Positions 22,911 to 33,265 of a DNA stretch of 64,000 nt are shown here, in pieces. Origin of the DNA: Oscillospiraceae bacterium (GTDB taxonomy: Bacteria; Bacillota_A; Clostridia; Oscillospirales; Oscillospiraceae); NCBI GenBank assembly GCA_017459865.1, contig JAFUCD010000010.1:4907-68906 (forward strand). Direction: 5' to 3'. The notes under the pieces are model-generated. The model did not search any database, had not been told where the DNA came from, and saw nothing but the letters and a program-made list of their open reading frames with translations. Made by a program: the position numbers and the translations under genes. Every line of letters begins with the position of its first letter. Position 1 is the stretch's first letter.

Positions 22911-24098
22911 TCATGAAGAATATTTCTCCCTGTATTCGGTCGGCGTTCTTCCGGCATATTTTTTGAACACCCGGGAGAAATGACCCAGCGAGGAGAAGCC
23001 CAGATAGGCGGCGATCGCCGTCCCGGTTTTATCTGTATAGCGGAGGAGGCGTTTTGCTTCCTCCGTCTTTTCATTGAGAATAAAATCGGTAAGCGTTTGT
23101 CCGGTCTCCGCTTTGAACTTTGTGGAGAGATGCGGGCGGCTCAAATAGACCTCTCTGGCGATCTCGTCTGCGGAGATCGGCTCCGACAGGTGGTGCTGGA
23201 CATAATTTGCCACAGCGATCGACAGCTTTGTGGGAGCCTTTCCTATGCGGATACGCTCCACGCGCTCGGCAAATTCAAAGATCATATGGTATTGAAGGTT
23301 CATGATTTTATCAGGAGCGGTCAGCATTTCGCAGCTCTGAATGAAGGAGTCGCTGAGGCTCAAAGCGTCCTCGACCGCCAAGCCGCCCCGGATCGCGGCA
23401 CGGGAGGCAAGGGTAGCGGTGACCACAAAGGTGTTCTTCATCTGCCGCAGCTGATCTTTTGCCAGGAGGCCGCCGCGTACGGCCGGCGCGGCAGAACTCC
23501 ATTCATGCAGGGCTGCCGTATCCCCATGGCTGATCATATTCAGGATCGTCTGTTCCAGCTCATAGGTGTTGTGGGGCGCAGCGTCAGCTTCCGGAGACGT
23601 AGCGTCTATTTCACGCTGCATCGTCTCCTTCAGAGATGATTGTTCCGCGTCATAGATCGCGATGTCCTTCAGCTCCAGCTTTTCATCATTGAGGATATAA
23701 TTGACGGTGCAGAGCATTTGCAGAACGCTTTCCAACGGCATGGGGATAATGCTCTTCATGGCGTTGAGAAAGGCGGGCACATCCTCCGGCGCGACGTCGG
23801 CGCGAAAAGCCAGCTCATGCAGCTCCTGATCGCTGTTCGTGATCTGACGAGTCGGGCCAAGGATGATCTTGAGATCTCCGGAATTTATCACGCCATAGTA
23901 GTTAAAATGCTGCGTGGAGAAGTAACCGACGTGCGATCCGATGGCCCAGATCTCATCCCGATAAACCGTCATCGGGTCCCTGGGAAGACCGACAATATCA
24001 TAATAGAAAAGCTGTTCTGAGCCTCGGTATATGCGGATCGGGATGCCGGACAGGCTGCCGATCATCGTGCAGATATAGTTCAGGTCAACATTTTTCAT
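22911..24098 (-). CDS. AraC family transcriptional regulator
   Basis: A 395-aa regulator. The C-terminal ~100 residues form the double HTH of AraC/XylS: LSEPISADEIAREVYLSRPH, then GTAIAAYLGFSSLGHFSRVF and YAGRTPTEYREKY at the end. The N-terminal ~290 residues form a sensor region typical of large Clostridial AraC proteins rather than the short cupin type. It diverges from the GH3/GPH/GH43/GH78 operon, so it most likely activates that operon in response to a plant-glycan sugar. The inducer is unknown, possibly a rhamnose- or glucose-containing glycoside. Confidence 0.88.
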   Translation of the reverse strand: MKNVDLNYICTMIGSLSGIPIRIYRGSEQLFYYDIVGLPRDPMTVYRDEIWAIGSHVGYFSTQHFNYYGVINSGDLKIILGPTRQITNSDQELHELAFRADVAPEDVPAFLNAMKSIIPMPLESVLQMLCTVNYILNDEKLELKDIAIYDAEQSSLKETMQREIDATSPEADAAPHNTYELEQTILNMISHGDTAALHEWSSAAPAVRGGLLAKDQLRQMKNTFVVTATLASRAAIRGGLAVEDALSLSDSFIQSCEMLTAPDKIMNLQYHMIFEFAERVERIRIGKAPTKLSIAVANYVQHHLSEPISADEIAREVYLSRPHLSTKFKAETGQTLTDFILNEKTEEAKRLLRYTDKTGTAIAAYLGFSSLGHFSRVFKKYAGRTPTEYREKYSS

Positions 24099-24138
24099 AA
24101 CGCCCCTCCAAATCTATTACGAGTTTACGATATTTCTT

Positions 24139-24177
24139 ACCAAAGTGCAAGCTATACAGGGATTTCTTTGGTATAAT
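24139..24177 (+). promoter_or_regulatory. Glycan operon promoter with inverted repeat
   Basis: A consensus -10 TATAAT (24172-24177) has no recognisable -35. ACCAAAG (24139-24145) and CTTTGGT (24166-24172) form 7-bp arms flanking the missing -35 region, and the second arm touches the -10. This pattern fits an activator- or repressor-controlled promoter, presumably the AraC protein's site. Confidence 0.5.
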
Positions 24178-24218
24178 AAAAATCAGAATAAACCGGATCC
24201 GTATCAGGAGGCGAAGAC

Positions 24219-26546
24219 ATGAAAAAATGGAAAAAGAAAATGGGACAAATGATGCAGCATGTCATCGACATGGCCATGGGCAACGGTCTCATGCAGGAGG
24301 AGACCTCGGCTGGCGGTGAGCGCTATGTCACACCGGGGATCGATGCCCTGATCCGTCAGGCCGCTGCCGAGAGCTGTGTTTTGCTCAAAAATGACGGCGT
24401 GCTGCCTCTGCATGCGGAGCAGAAGATCGCTGTGTTCGGACGCTGCCAACTGGACTGGTTCTATGTGGGCTACGGAAGCGGAGGAGACGTCCACGCGCCC
24501 TATTATGTGAATCTGATCGACGGACTGAAAAATGCGGGAGCGCGGTTCGATACAGAACTTTTCAACCGTTATTACGCCTGGACGCAGGAAGAAGACAACG
24601 CGGCGGACCACGGCTGGTGGGGACACTGGCCGTACAGCCACCCGGAAATGCCCCTTGATACAGCCTTGGTGGAGAATGCAGCCAAGTGCGCTGAAACGGC
24701 TCTGGTGCTCATCGGACGAGCTGCGGGAGAGGACCGGGAGAACACCTTGACCAAGGGGAGCTACTATCTGACCGATTCAGAGCGTGCCATGCTGGATGCG
24801 GTTACACAGCGCTTTTCGCATACGGTCGTTGTGCTGAACATCGGCAGCATCATGGATATGGCATGGACAGAGGATTACGCAGACAATCTGTCTGCGATCC
24901 TGATCGTCTGGCAGGGCGGCATGGAGAGCGGGAACGCCGTGGCCGATGTGCTGTACGGCAAGGTCAGCCCCTGTGGCAAGTTGTCGGATACGATCGCTCG
25001 GCGCTATGAGGATTACCCCAGCAGCTCGAACTTCGGCGGCAAGGAATATAACGACTACGCCGAGGGCATCTTCGTAGGCTATCGGTATTTCGATCGCCAC
25101 CCCGAGAAGCTTTTGTATCCCTTCGGCTTCGGTTTGAGCTATACCGCGTTTGAGCTCTCTTCAGCAGTGTGTACGCGCTCCGATACCGGTGTCGCCGTGG
25201 ACATCACCGTCCGAAATGTTGGCGATCGCGCGGGGAAGGAGGTCGTTCAGCTCTGGTGTTCAGCCCCGGAGGGGAGACTGGATAAGCCCTTGCGCGTCCT
25301 CGCGGCCTTCGGCAAAACGAACGAGCTGAAGCCCGGTGAGAGCGAGACGCTGACGCTCTCCTGCGGGGACCGGTGCTTTGCCTCCTACGACGAGGTGAAG
25401 CACGCCTTTGTGCTGGAAGCGGGGGAGTACCGCTTTGCCGTCAACACGCAGGCGGCCGGGAGCTTCACGCTTGAACAGGAAGTCCTTGTCGAACAGTGCG
25501 AGGCGATCTGCCTGGAAAGCTCCGCGCTTCGGCAGAGGATCCTGGAAGATCTCCCGCAGGCGATTCCCGTTACGGGCGATAAGGGCGGCAAGCTGGCGGA
25601 CGTCGCTTCGGGCAAGCTCACGCTGGACGCGTTTATCGCCCTGCTTGGTGACGAGGAGTTGGAAGCCCTCACGCGAGGCCACGGCATGATGGGCAGCTCC
25701 CTTGGTGTGGCGGGCAACGCAGGCGCTTTTGGCGGCGTGATCGAAAGCTTGAGAGAGAAGGGGGTCTCGCCCATCATCACCTCGGATGGCCCCGCGGGTC
25801 TTCGCTTGAAAAAATACTGTGCGCTGATCCCGTGCGGCACGGCGCTTGCCTGCACATGGAATGTCGAACTGGTCGAGGCGATTCATCAGAAGATCGGCGA
25901 GGAAATGATCCACTACGGAGTGGACGTACAGCTCGCTCCCGGCATGAACATCCACCGCAACCCGCTTTGCGGGCGGAACTTTGAATACTTCTCCGAAGAT
26001 CCGCTGCTGTCCGGCAAGATGGCAGCCGCGGTTGTTCGCGGTGTGCAGAGCACCGGACGCGCCTCCTGCCCAAAGCATTTTACCTGCAACAATCAGGAAA
26101 CGAAACGCAATACCAACGATTCCCGTGTTTCCGAGCGGGCCCTTCGGGAGATCTATTTGAGAAACTTCGAGATCATGGTCAAGGAGGCAAAGCCGCTGAC
26201 GATCATGACCTCCTACAACAAAGTCAATGGCGTCTGGAGCCACTACAATTATGATCTGGTCACCACCGTTTTGCGTAAAGAATGGGGCTTCGCGGGCACG
26301 GTCATCACCGACTGGTGGATGCAGAGATCCGCAAGCCCGGAATTTCCCAAGATCAGAAACAATGCATATCGGGTACGCGCGCAGGTGGACGTGCTGATGC
26401 CCGGTGACATGAGCCACATGGCGAAGAAATACAAGTCCGACGGCAGCCTGCTGAAAACGCTCGGTCAGCCGGACGGCATCACCCGCGGCGAGCTACAGCG
26501 GACAGCTAGAAATGTGTTGAACCTGATCTTGAAATTAAAATATTGA
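24219..26546 (+). CDS. GH3 beta-glycosidase, circularly permuted
   Basis: A 775-aa glycoside hydrolase family 3 enzyme with swapped domains. The (alpha/beta)6 C-terminal-type domain comes first ([20 protein letters not shown], about 45-320), then a fibronectin-III-like domain ([20 protein letters not shown], about 325-420). The TIM-barrel N-terminal-type domain comes last ([40 protein letters not shown]), with the nucleophile Asp698 in VITDWW. Known permuted GH3s occur in rumen and gut Clostridia. There is no signal peptide, so it acts inside the cell on imported glycosides. It is first in the operon. Confidence 0.92.
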   Translation: MKKWKKKMGQMMQHVIDMAMGNGLMQEETSAGGERYVTPGIDALIRQAAAESCVLLKNDGVLPLHAEQKIAVFGRCQLDWFYVGYGSGGDVHAPYYVNLIDGLKNAGARFDTELFNRYYAWTQEEDNAADHGWWGHWPYSHPEMPLDTALVENAAKCAETALVLIGRAAGEDRENTLTKGSYYLTDSERAMLDAVTQRFSHTVVVLNIGSIMDMAWTEDYADNLSAILIVWQGGMESGNAVADVLYGKVSPCGKLSDTIARRYEDYPSSSNFGGKEYNDYAEGIFVGYRYFDRHPEKLLYPFGFGLSYTAFELSSAVCTRSDTGVAVDITVRNVGDRAGKEVVQLWCSAPEGRLDKPLRVLAAFGKTNELKPGESETLTLSCGDRCFASYDEVKHAFVLEAGEYRFAVNTQAAGSFTLEQEVLVEQCEAICLESSALRQRILEDLPQAIPVTGDKGGKLADVASGKLTLDAFIALLGDEELEALTRGHGMMGSSLGVAGNAGAFGGVIESLREKGVSPIITSDGPAGLRLKKYCALIPCGTALACTWNVELVEAIHQKIGEEMIHYGVDVQLAPGMNIHRNPLCGRNFEYFSEDPLLSGKMAAAVVRGVQSTGRASCPKHFTCNNQETKRNTNDSRVSERALREIYLRNFEIMVKEAKPLTIMTSYNKVNGVWSHYNYDLVTTVLRKEWGFAGTVITDWWMQRSASPEFPKIRNNAYRVRAQVDVLMPGDMSHMAKKYKSDGSLLKTLGQPDGITRGELQRTARNVLNLILKLKY

Positions 26547-26562
26547 GGACAGGAGAAAAAAA

Positions 26563-28098
26563 GTGAAGATGTTTGTATCTCTGCCCGCAAGTCAGGTCAA
26601 GTCCGAAGCGGTGACGAAAAAGGAAAAGTGGCTGGGCTATCTGCTCGGCCCTGCCGGAGCGCTGCTGCTGAACGCGGTGCTTGCGACCTATCTGAACGTC
26701 TACTATACCGATGTTCTCAATCTGACAACGCTCTGGGGCGGTGCGTTCCTCACGGTATTTCCCATCGTCTCTAAGGTCATTGACGCCGTGACGAACATCG
26801 TCATGGGACAGATCATCGACCGCACCCGCACGAAAGAGGGTAAGGCGCGCCCGTGGCTGCTGCTGTCAGCGCCGCTCGTGACGATCACGGCGATCCTGCT
26901 TTTCACCGTGCCGGAGTCCAGCGACACGGTCAAGGCGATCTGGGTCATGGTATCGTATAACCTGTTCTATTCCTTTGCCTACACGATCTTCAACATGAGC
27001 CACAATCTGATGGTGCCGCTCTCCACCCGCGACGGCACGGCGCGCGGCGGCCTCTCTGCTTTCAACCAGATCACCACGATCATGATGAGCGGCATCCTCG
27101 TGGCGCTGGTGTTCCCCATGGTCATCATGCCGATGATCGGCGTGGACAAGTCCAAATGGATCACGCTGATGAGTGTTCTCGCGATCCTCGCGCTGCCGCT
27201 GACATTGATGGAGTATTTCTTCACCAAGGAGCGCGTTACCGCAGAGACAGCGGATGCGCCGGATGAAAAAACACCCTTCCGCGAGCAACTCAAGCTCATC
27301 TTCACGGACAAGTACATGGTGCTCATGTATGTATATTTCCTCATTTATACGATCGGCACAACGCTGAAAAACCTCGGTCTCGTTTATTACTGCAACTATG
27401 TCTTGGGCACCTACAACGACGGCATCACCCAGATGCTGGTCTCCGTGATCGGCGGCATCCCCATGGGCATCGGCATCTTCGCTGTGTGGCCGCTGGCCAA
27501 GCGCTTCGGCAAACGGAACGTCACCATGGTGGGCTTCATTTTGTATGCCGTGGGCAGCCTGATCTGCTGGCTGTTCCCGACGAATCTCACCATCGTGCTC
27601 GTGGGACAGTTTATCAAGAACATCGGCGGTCTGCCCTGCGCCTACGTGTTCATGGCGCTCTTCGCCGATTGCCTGGATCATCTGGAGTGGAAATCCAATA
27701 TCCGGCTGGACGGCGCGGCCATGTCCATCTATAACATTATCGCTGTTGCTATGGTGGGCATCATGACCGGTGTCTTCAACTGGATGCTGGCCAGGGCCGG
27801 CTATATCGCGCCGGAATCCTTCTCCGGGATCGCTGAGGCAAGCGCATGGCTGGCTGACAAGGGCCTGATCGCCCAAGTGGCCCTGGAGAATCTGAAGCCC
27901 GCTGCCGACGGCGTACTGACCGTGGCCATGCAGCAGCCCTCCGCCGTGGGCTGGGTGATATCCTTCGCCTTCGTGGGGCTGGAGGTCTTCACTGGCGCTG
28001 CGCTGGCAGTTATTTTGTGGTTCCTGAATGTGGAGAAGAATCTGCCCCAGGAGCAGGCCGAGATCCAGGCACGGAGAACCAAGATCGAGAGCGAATGA
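26563..28098 (+). CDS. GPH family glycoside:cation symporter
   Basis: A 511-aa, 12-span transporter of the glycoside-pentoside-hexuronide:cation family (MelB fold). Cues are [20 protein letters not shown] at the start, [20 protein letters not shown] and [12 protein letters not shown] (the GPH loop 2-3 signature). GTG at 26563 is taken as start, though ATG 26569 is also possible; GGAG lies upstream. It sits 16 nt after the GH3 gene and 4 nt before GH43, so it imports the oligosaccharide or glycoside processed by these enzymes. Confidence 0.9.
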   Translation: MKMFVSLPASQVKSEAVTKKEKWLGYLLGPAGALLLNAVLATYLNVYYTDVLNLTTLWGGAFLTVFPIVSKVIDAVTNIVMGQIIDRTRTKEGKARPWLLLSAPLVTITAILLFTVPESSDTVKAIWVMVSYNLFYSFAYTIFNMSHNLMVPLSTRDGTARGGLSAFNQITTIMMSGILVALVFPMVIMPMIGVDKSKWITLMSVLAILALPLTLMEYFFTKERVTAETADAPDEKTPFREQLKLIFTDKYMVLMYVYFLIYTIGTTLKNLGLVYYCNYVLGTYNDGITQMLVSVIGGIPMGIGIFAVWPLAKRFGKRNVTMVGFILYAVGSLICWLFPTNLTIVLVGQFIKNIGGLPCAYVFMALFADCLDHLEWKSNIRLDGAAMSIYNIIAVAMVGIMTGVFNWMLARAGYIAPESFSGIAEASAWLADKGLIAQVALENLKPAADGVLTVAMQQPSAVGWVISFAFVGLEVFTGAALAVILWFLNVEKNLPQEQAEIQARRTKIESE

Positions 28099-28102
28099 AA
28101 CG

Positions 28103-28984
28103 ATGAAATACAAATCCTGTAAAGAGATCTTTCTGCGAGACCCTTTCGTTATGAATTACAACGGCAAATACTATCTTTACGGCACGCGGAGCGAAACAGC
28201 TTTTGTCGGACAGGCGTATGGATTTGATGTCTATATCAGCGACGATCTGAAAAACTGGCGGGGGCCTGTTGAGGCCTTCCGAAGGCCGGATGGATTCTGG
28301 AGCAGAAAGAGTTACTGGGCGCCGGAGGTGGTGTGCGCACATGACCGCTTTTATATGTTCGCAACTTTTGCCGATCAACTCGGAGGCCTTGGTACCGCGG
28401 TGCTGACAGCCGATCATCCTGAGGGCCCTTTCTCACTCTGGTCGGACGGTTATGTGACGCCGCAAGCCAGGCGGTGCCTCGACGGAACGCTGCATATCGC
28501 AGCAGATGGAACACCGTACATGGTGTTTTGTCACGAGTGGCGGCAGATCCGGGATGGCAGCATCTGCGCCGTCCGCCTCTCCGACGATCTCAGGGAGGCA
28601 AAAGGAGAGCCATTCCTCCTGTTCCACGCATCGGAAGCGAAGCCATATGTGAAGCCATACTTTTTTAGAAACTACGTGACAGACGGGCCGTTCCTGATCC
28701 GCACGGACGATGGGCGGCTGCATCTGCTCTGGTCCACCTATACGAAAAAGGGATATGTGCAGGCTATGGCCCATTCCGATACCGACGAGCTGACCGGGAA
28801 ATGGACACCCGATGCGGAGCTGCTCTATGACCGCAATGGCGGGCACGGAATGATTTTCCGGGATCAGGCAGGGCAGTATCAAATGTGTCTGCATCAGCCG
28901 AACACCTTCCGCCGGGAGCATCCTACGTTCTACCCGCTGGAATATCGAAACAGTCGATTCTATGTACAGGAGGAGAACAGATGA
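28103..28984 (+). CDS. Glycoside hydrolase family 43-like enzyme
   Basis: A 293-aa five-bladed beta-propeller glycosidase. RDPFVMNYNGKYYLYGTRSE supplies the N-terminal catalytic Asp and the Y-L-Y-G strand, YWAPEVVCAHDRFYMF is the hallmark blade-2 motif, and LDGTLHIAADGTPYMVFCHE carries further acidic residues. GH43 enzymes release arabinose, xylose or galactose. No signal peptide. It starts 4 nt after the transporter and overlaps the rhamnosidase by 4 nt. Exact specificity is not determinable. Confidence 0.87.
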   Translation: MKYKSCKEIFLRDPFVMNYNGKYYLYGTRSETAFVGQAYGFDVYISDDLKNWRGPVEAFRRPDGFWSRKSYWAPEVVCAHDRFYMFATFADQLGGLGTAVLTADHPEGPFSLWSDGYVTPQARRCLDGTLHIAADGTPYMVFCHEWRQIRDGSICAVRLSDDLREAKGEPFLLFHASEAKPYVKPYFFRNYVTDGPFLIRTDDGRLHLLWSTYTKKGYVQAMAHSDTDELTGKWTPDAELLYDRNGGHGMIFRDQAGQYQMCLHQPNTFRREHPTFYPLEYRNSRFYVQEENR

Positions 28985-31473
28985 TTGCCGTCCGATTGCG
29001 AACCGAATACTTGAAAAATCCGATGGGGATCGACATCCAGCAGCCACGACTCATGTGGAACTGTGAGGGCGGCGTGAAGCAGACTGCCTACCAGATTGTC
29101 ACCGAGCGCTGGGACAGCGGCAAGGTCCAGAGCTCCTCCATGCGTACTGGCTATCCATTGGATCTTCAAAGCCGCGAGCGTGTCAACTGGAAAATCCGGC
29201 TCTGGGATGAAAATGACGAGCCCGGTGAATACGCGGAGGGCTATTTCGAGATGGGGCTTCTGCACCCGACGGACTGGCAGGCGAAATGGATCACCGGCAA
29301 CTACCGGGTGAACCGAACGGAGCGTTATCCCGTGGACTGCTTTCGCCGGACCGTGGAGGTGCGGCAGCTGGTCGTCAGCGCGCGGCTGTATATCACGGCC
29401 TGCGGCCTTTATGAGGCGCGTCTGGACGGGAAAAGGATCGGCGATTTCTGCCTTGCGCCAGGCATCACCGACTACCGGAAACGTGTGCAGTATCAGACCT
29501 ACGACGTTACGGAGCTGCTGTCCGAAGGCAGCCATGATCTGACTGTACAGCTGGCGGACGGCTGGTACCGCGGCAGCTGCGGCGCGTGGGGACGCACGAA
29601 CCAGTACGGCGCGGAAACAAAGCTGCTCGCCCAGCTGGAGATCACCTATTCTGACGGCAGCAGGGAGACGATCGGTACTGATGGAAACTGGGAATGGTCG
29701 AACGACGGGCCGATCCGGTTTGCCGATAACAAGGACGGCGAGATCGTGGACGCCCGCTGCGCGCCAACGTACTCCGGCAGGGCAAAGCAAACGAACCATT
29801 CTGTCACACCCACTGCCTCCGATAACGTTCCGGTCACCGAGCATGAGCGTTTTCAACCGGTTATCACTACAGCGCCCAACGGGAAAAAGCTTCTGGATTT
29901 CGGGCAGAATCTCGCGGGCTATGTTGCCTTCCGGGTGAACGCCCACGCCGGGCAACGCATGCTTTGGCGCTTCGGCGAGATGCTGGACGCGGATGGCAAC
30001 CTGACGCTGAAGAACATCCAGCTCTCCAATAAAAAGAAAACCACGCCGCTGCAGCAGATCGATTACACCTGCGCCGCGGGCGTGAACGAATACAAAACCA
30101 CTTTCGCCGTTTTCGGCTTCCAGTATGCCGAGGTGGAGACCGATGTGGAGCTGGATGCGGAGGCGATCGAGGCCGTCGCCGTGTATTCCGACATGGAGGA
30201 GACGTCGTCCTTTTCCTGCTCCAACGAGCTCTTGAACCGCTTTTATCGCGCCACGATTTGGTCCACCAAATCCAACAGCCTCGACCTGCCCACCGACTGC
30301 CCAACGCGCGAGCGCCATGGCTGGACGGGCGATGCGCAGATCTTTTATAACACCGCGTCGTATCTGTTCTGCTATGCGCCTTTCGGCAAAAAGTATATCC
30401 GCGACATGTATGACTGGCAGCGGCGAGACGGCTGTCTGCCGCACATTGTCCCAGACGGCGGCGCGGACTTTTACATGTACACGATGAACGGCTCTGTCGG
30501 CTGGGCGGACGCCGGCGTGCTGATGCCATACCGGATGTGGAAGAAGTATGGAGATGCGGAGATCCTGCGCGAGTACTATGACCGCATGGCAAAGTATGCC
30601 GCCTTCATGATCCGGCGGATCAGCCGCGACGGCGTTGTGCGGCGCGGGCAGAGCTACGGCGAGTGGGCAGAGCCCGCGGATGTGCGCGCCTTCGCTGTGA
30701 AGGACTTTGTTCTTCCGCACCCGGAGGAGAGCACGGCCTACACCGCCTATGTGCTCCGGTGCATGGCGGAGATCGCACGGAAGCTTGACAAGACAAACGA
30801 CGCAGCCCGCTTTCAGAAAGCGTCGAATCGCTGCAGGGAGGCTTACAGCAAGCTGGTGCGGCAGGAAAAGCATTCTCTCGATACTGACCGACAGGCAAAG
30901 CTGGTGCGTCCGCTGGCGTTTGATCTGCTGGATGCAGAGCAGACCGCATTTGCAAAAGAACGTCTGCTTCTGGCCATGGAGCACTACGGATGGCGGCTCG
31001 GCACGGGCTTCCTCTCCACACCTCTGATTCTGGACGTGCTTTCGGAGATCGACATAGAAGCGGCCTATCAGTTACTCGAAAATGAAGAACTCCCCGGCTG
31101 GCTGAGTATGCCGAAGGCCGGAGCGACCACGATTTGGGAAGCTTGGGAGGGACCGAATTCCACCAGCGGCGGTATCGGCAGCCTGAACCATTATTCCAAG
31201 GGTGCAGTTTGCGAATGGCTGTTCAAGACCGTGTGCGGCATCCGCGTGGACGGAGAGAATCATTTTGTGATCGCGCCGCAGCCCGGCGGACACTTCACCT
31301 TTGCCGAGGCAAGCTACAACAGTGTTTACGGCCAGGTGGAGAGCGGTTGGCGCTGTGAAAACGGCAGGGTGGAGTATACCGTCACGATCCCGGCCAACAC
31401 GACGGCGGAGTTCATTACCCCTGACGGAACGAGACGGACGCTTCACGCCGGGGAGAACAATATCGCAGGCTGA
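28981..31473 (+). CDS. Alpha-L-rhamnosidase (GH78)
   Basis: An 830-aa GH78 enzyme. The order is: an N-terminal Ig-like region (PRLMWNCEGG), the rhamnosid_N sandwich (ITACGLYEARLDGKRIGDF), then the (alpha/alpha)6 catalytic barrel with DLPTDCPTRERHGWTGDAQI holding the catalytic acids, and a C-terminal beta-domain (FAEASYNSVYGQVESGW). It removes rhamnose from pectic glycans or plant flavonoid glycosides. Start ATG 28981 has an AGGAGG site and overlaps the GH43 stop. No signal peptide, so cytoplasmic. With GH3 it could strip rhamnosyl-glucosides such as rutinosides (inference). Confidence 0.92.
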   Translation: MIAVRLRTEYLKNPMGIDIQQPRLMWNCEGGVKQTAYQIVTERWDSGKVQSSSMRTGYPLDLQSRERVNWKIRLWDENDEPGEYAEGYFEMGLLHPTDWQAKWITGNYRVNRTERYPVDCFRRTVEVRQLVVSARLYITACGLYEARLDGKRIGDFCLAPGITDYRKRVQYQTYDVTELLSEGSHDLTVQLADGWYRGSCGAWGRTNQYGAETKLLAQLEITYSDGSRETIGTDGNWEWSNDGPIRFADNKDGEIVDARCAPTYSGRAKQTNHSVTPTASDNVPVTEHERFQPVITTAPNGKKLLDFGQNLAGYVAFRVNAHAGQRMLWRFGEMLDADGNLTLKNIQLSNKKKTTPLQQIDYTCAAGVNEYKTTFAVFGFQYAEVETDVELDAEAIEAVAVYSDMEETSSFSCSNELLNRFYRATIWSTKSNSLDLPTDCPTRERHGWTGDAQIFYNTASYLFCYAPFGKKYIRDMYDWQRRDGCLPHIVPDGGADFYMYTMNGSVGWADAGVLMPYRMWKKYGDAEILREYYDRMAKYAAFMIRRISRDGVVRRGQSYGEWAEPADVRAFAVKDFVLPHPEESTAYTAYVLRCMAEIARKLDKTNDAARFQKASNRCREAYSKLVRQEKHSLDTDRQAKLVRPLAFDLLDAEQTAFAKERLLLAMEHYGWRLGTGFLSTPLILDVLSEIDIEAAYQLLENEELPGWLSMPKAGATTIWEAWEGPNSTSGGIGSLNHYSKGAVCEWLFKTVCGIRVDGENHFVIAPQPGGHFTFAEASYNSVYGQVESGWRCENGRVEYTVTIPANTTAEFITPDGTRRTLHAGENNIAG

Positions 31474-31479
31474 ACCAAT

Positions 31480-31507
31480 GTAAAAAAGCTCGCGCCGGAG
31501 TTTTTAC
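31480..31507 (+). terminator. Terminator after the glycan operon
   Basis: GTAAAAAAGCTC and GAGTTTTTAC pair (small AG bulge) around GCGCCG, with the T-run in the second arm. It lies 7 nt after the rhamnosidase stop. Confidence 0.6.
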
Positions 31508-31593
31508 GTTTGGCACAGGACGATGTGAAGCAAAGCATTCTGGAGTCAAATACTACTTTTGACCATAAAAATTCCTATAAGTAGAAAGAAAAA

Positions 31594-31629
31594 CACCCGG
31601 ATCCGTGAAGAAGACTACGAATCCGGGTG
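31594..31629 (-). terminator. Second hairpin downstream of the HipA-like gene
   Basis: CACCCGGATCCG (31594-31605) pairs with CGAATCCGGGTG (31618-31629) with one mismatch. Read on the minus strand it is followed by GTTTTTCTTTC, giving a usable T-tract. The 329-bp gap 31474-31802 otherwise holds only this and two other hairpins. Confidence 0.55.
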
Positions 31630-31724
31630 AAGTATCTTTGCTGTTTGGGGTTAATTTTTGTAAATCTCGCTTCGAGACGCTATTTGTCAAGGTGTTTTTT
31701 TCATAGATTCTCCTGTGCAAATGG

Positions 31725-31774
31725 AAAAAAAGAAACAGACCGACGGACTCTTTTTCAAGATTCATCGGTCTGTT
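31725..31774 (-). terminator. Terminator of the HipA-like/XRE operon
   Basis: On the minus strand AACAGACCGA (31765-31774) pairs with its complement at 31734-31743, and TTTCTTTTTTT follows. It lies 29 nt after the HipA-like stop. Confidence 0.75.
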
Positions 31775-31802
31775 GTTATATGGCGAATTTTGCTTGAGTG
31801 TG

Positions 31803-32693
31803 TCACTCCCTCTTTTCGAGGCTGGCAAGAGAGAAGTCCAAAATACGAGCTTTCCGTTCTGTCAGCATCGTCAGATAAAACCGCTTTTGGAGGTCGCTCA
31901 TAAACGGAGTGGCGTCAATGATCTCTTTGATATTATCCATATTAATCCGGGGAACGATGCGCTTCAGAGCCCGGTTACAGTCCTCGTTCTGCAAGGAGGA
32001 AATGAAGTCAAAATACTTGATCTTCTTTCCGTTCATGGTGATGGCGGAGGTGGGAATGTCAAAGATACGGAAATTTCGCTCATTCTCATCCGCAAGCACG
32101 GCCTCCATGATGTCCTCGTCCGCCTGAGGATAGAGGCTGCTGCCGCAGTCATAGACCGGGGCAAGAGTCATTTCGTCGGTCACGGTGTTGTAGAGAAAGC
32201 CCCAGTTACCGTTATGTCGATCCCAGTTTCCGATCAGAGCGTCCACGATGAACATATCCCAAAAGCGTTTCAGCAGCTCCGCGCTGTCCACGGCGGTCTG
32301 TTCCTCAAAGGTATAGAGAATATCGGACAGCTCCGTTCCGTAACCGTTGCGCTCGGAATCGATCATCTGATTCTTCAGAGAAGCAAAGTCCTGCAGGGTC
32401 ACGCCCGGCTCGGTAAAATCGCGGCAGGCCACGACGATCTTTTTCTTTCCTCGGACGGTATAGGTGCCGAGGAGCGTTTTCTGCACAGGGATACCAATAC
32501 TCTCATAGATCTGACAGCCGAGATATTCCGAGAAGCAGCTGTTGCTGTAACTCATATCCGGGTTTCGCTTGGCTTGCGCCGGGAATTTGAGCATATATTG
32601 CTCGCCATCATAGATCACGGAGATTTTGTTTCCGTTGGCGCCGGCGTAGGCTTTATTCTTCTTTTTCAATTCCGTAAAATCAATGGTGGTCAA
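31803..32693 (-). CDS. HipA-like/CtkA-type serine-threonine kinase
   Basis: A 296-aa HipA-fold kinase. Lys36 in YMLKFP is the ATP lysine, NWDRHNGNWGF (Asp158, Arg159, His160) the catalytic loop, and VYDCGSS (Asp182) the metal-binding DFG-like motif. It lacks the N-terminal subdomain of full HipA (about 440 aa) and resembles the shorter CtkA-like kinases. It lies 4 nt after an XRE-type HTH gene, the usual antitoxin or regulator. By analogy it phosphorylates a translation factor or other protein; the target is unknown. The island is A/T-richer than its surroundings, consistent with acquisition. Confidence 0.85.
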   Translation of the reverse strand: MTTIDFTELKKKNKAYAGANGNKISVIYDGEQYMLKFPAQAKRNPDMSYSNSCFSEYLGCQIYESIGIPVQKTLLGTYTVRGKKKIVVACRDFTEPGVTLQDFASLKNQMIDSERNGYGTELSDILYTFEEQTAVDSAELLKRFWDMFIVDALIGNWDRHNGNWGFLYNTVTDEMTLAPVYDCGSSLYPQADEDIMEAVLADENERNFRIFDIPTSAITMNGKKIKYFDFISSLQNEDCNRALKRIVPRINMDNIKEIIDATPFMSDLQKRFYLTMLTERKARILDFSLASLEKRE

Positions 32694-32697
32694 TGCT

Positions 32698-33147
32698 TCA
32701 CGCCCTTTCGATTCTTAAATACTTTTCGCGAAGATACCACGCCTGCTCGGGGCTGATGATCTGATTGACCTCCGCATTGTTGATATCCGTTTGCAAATTA
32801 CAGTAGTCGCAGTCCCAGCGCAAATACTTTTCACCACGATCAAGTTTGTCCCATGCCGCCTTCATCACGCTGACAGAATCCGCGAGGAACGGCGGCAGAC
32901 CGCACTCCAGATAGGCTTGATCTTTCGGCAGTCCTGTCGTGTGATCGTAGGGAGAGGATAGCTCCATCATATCCTCCATTGTGCAATTAAGCGCCCTGGC
33001 GAGCTGCTGGACGGTCTTCGCGGAGCAGCGTTCAATGTCGCTCCTGCCGGCGCAGATGTCCATGATCGTTGTTTTCGGCACACCGCTGATTTTGGAAAGA
33101 TGATATTTACTCATCTGTCGCTGGTCGAGAAGAGATTGTAAATCCAT
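32698..33147 (-). CDS. XRE family HTH protein (HipB-like antitoxin/regulator)
   Basis: A 149-aa protein. The N-terminal ~60 residues are an XRE HTH (LSKISGVPKTTIMDICAGRS), followed by a C-terminal region without recognised domain that includes WDCDYCNLQTDI. Start 33147 has AGAGGTG 8-9 nt upstream; an upstream in-frame start at 33204 lies inside the -35 and is rejected. It is first of the pair with the HipA-like kinase, and a dyad lies between its own -35 and -10, pointing to autorepression. Confidence 0.82.
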   Translation of the reverse strand: MDLQSLLDQRQMSKYHLSKISGVPKTTIMDICAGRSDIERCSAKTVQQLARALNCTMEDMMELSSPYDHTTGLPKDQAYLECGLPPFLADSVSVMKAAWDKLDRGEKYLRWDCDYCNLQTDINNAEVNQIISPEQAWYLREKYLRIERA

Positions 33148-33175
33148 ATCGCGCACCTCTTTTCTGATTGCCTTT

Positions 33176-33204
33176 ATTATATCGGCACGCCGACCTAATG
33201 TCAA
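33176..33204 (-). promoter_or_regulatory. Consensus promoter with dyad operator for the HipA/XRE module
   Basis: Minus strand: -35 TTGACA (33199-33204), 17-bp spacer, -10 TATAAT (33176-33181), both perfect consensus. TCGGC/GCCGA (33182-33193, 2-nt gap) lies immediately upstream of the -10 inside the spacer. A repressor bound there would block polymerase. Confidence 0.7.
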
Positions 33205-33211
33205 GAGAACA

Positions 33212-33241
33212 GAGCCGTGACAACCTGCATCATCACGGCTC
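33212..33241. terminator. Hairpin between TnpV remnant and XRE promoter
   Basis: GAGCCGTGA (33212-33220) pairs with TCACGGCTC (33233-33241). On the minus strand it follows the TnpV fragment and is trailed by TGTTCTCTT. Confidence 0.5.
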
Positions 33242-33265
33242 CGTTCTGATCTTAGCCATTTTTAC

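Noticed and set aside
28960..30984. 674-aa minus-strand frame
   Set aside because: Antisense to the GH78 gene, which has clear catalytic motifs; no recognisable protein features.
31553..31828. 91-aa minus-strand frame
   Set aside because: Covers two terminator hairpins and the end of the HipA-like gene; no homology or ribosome site.
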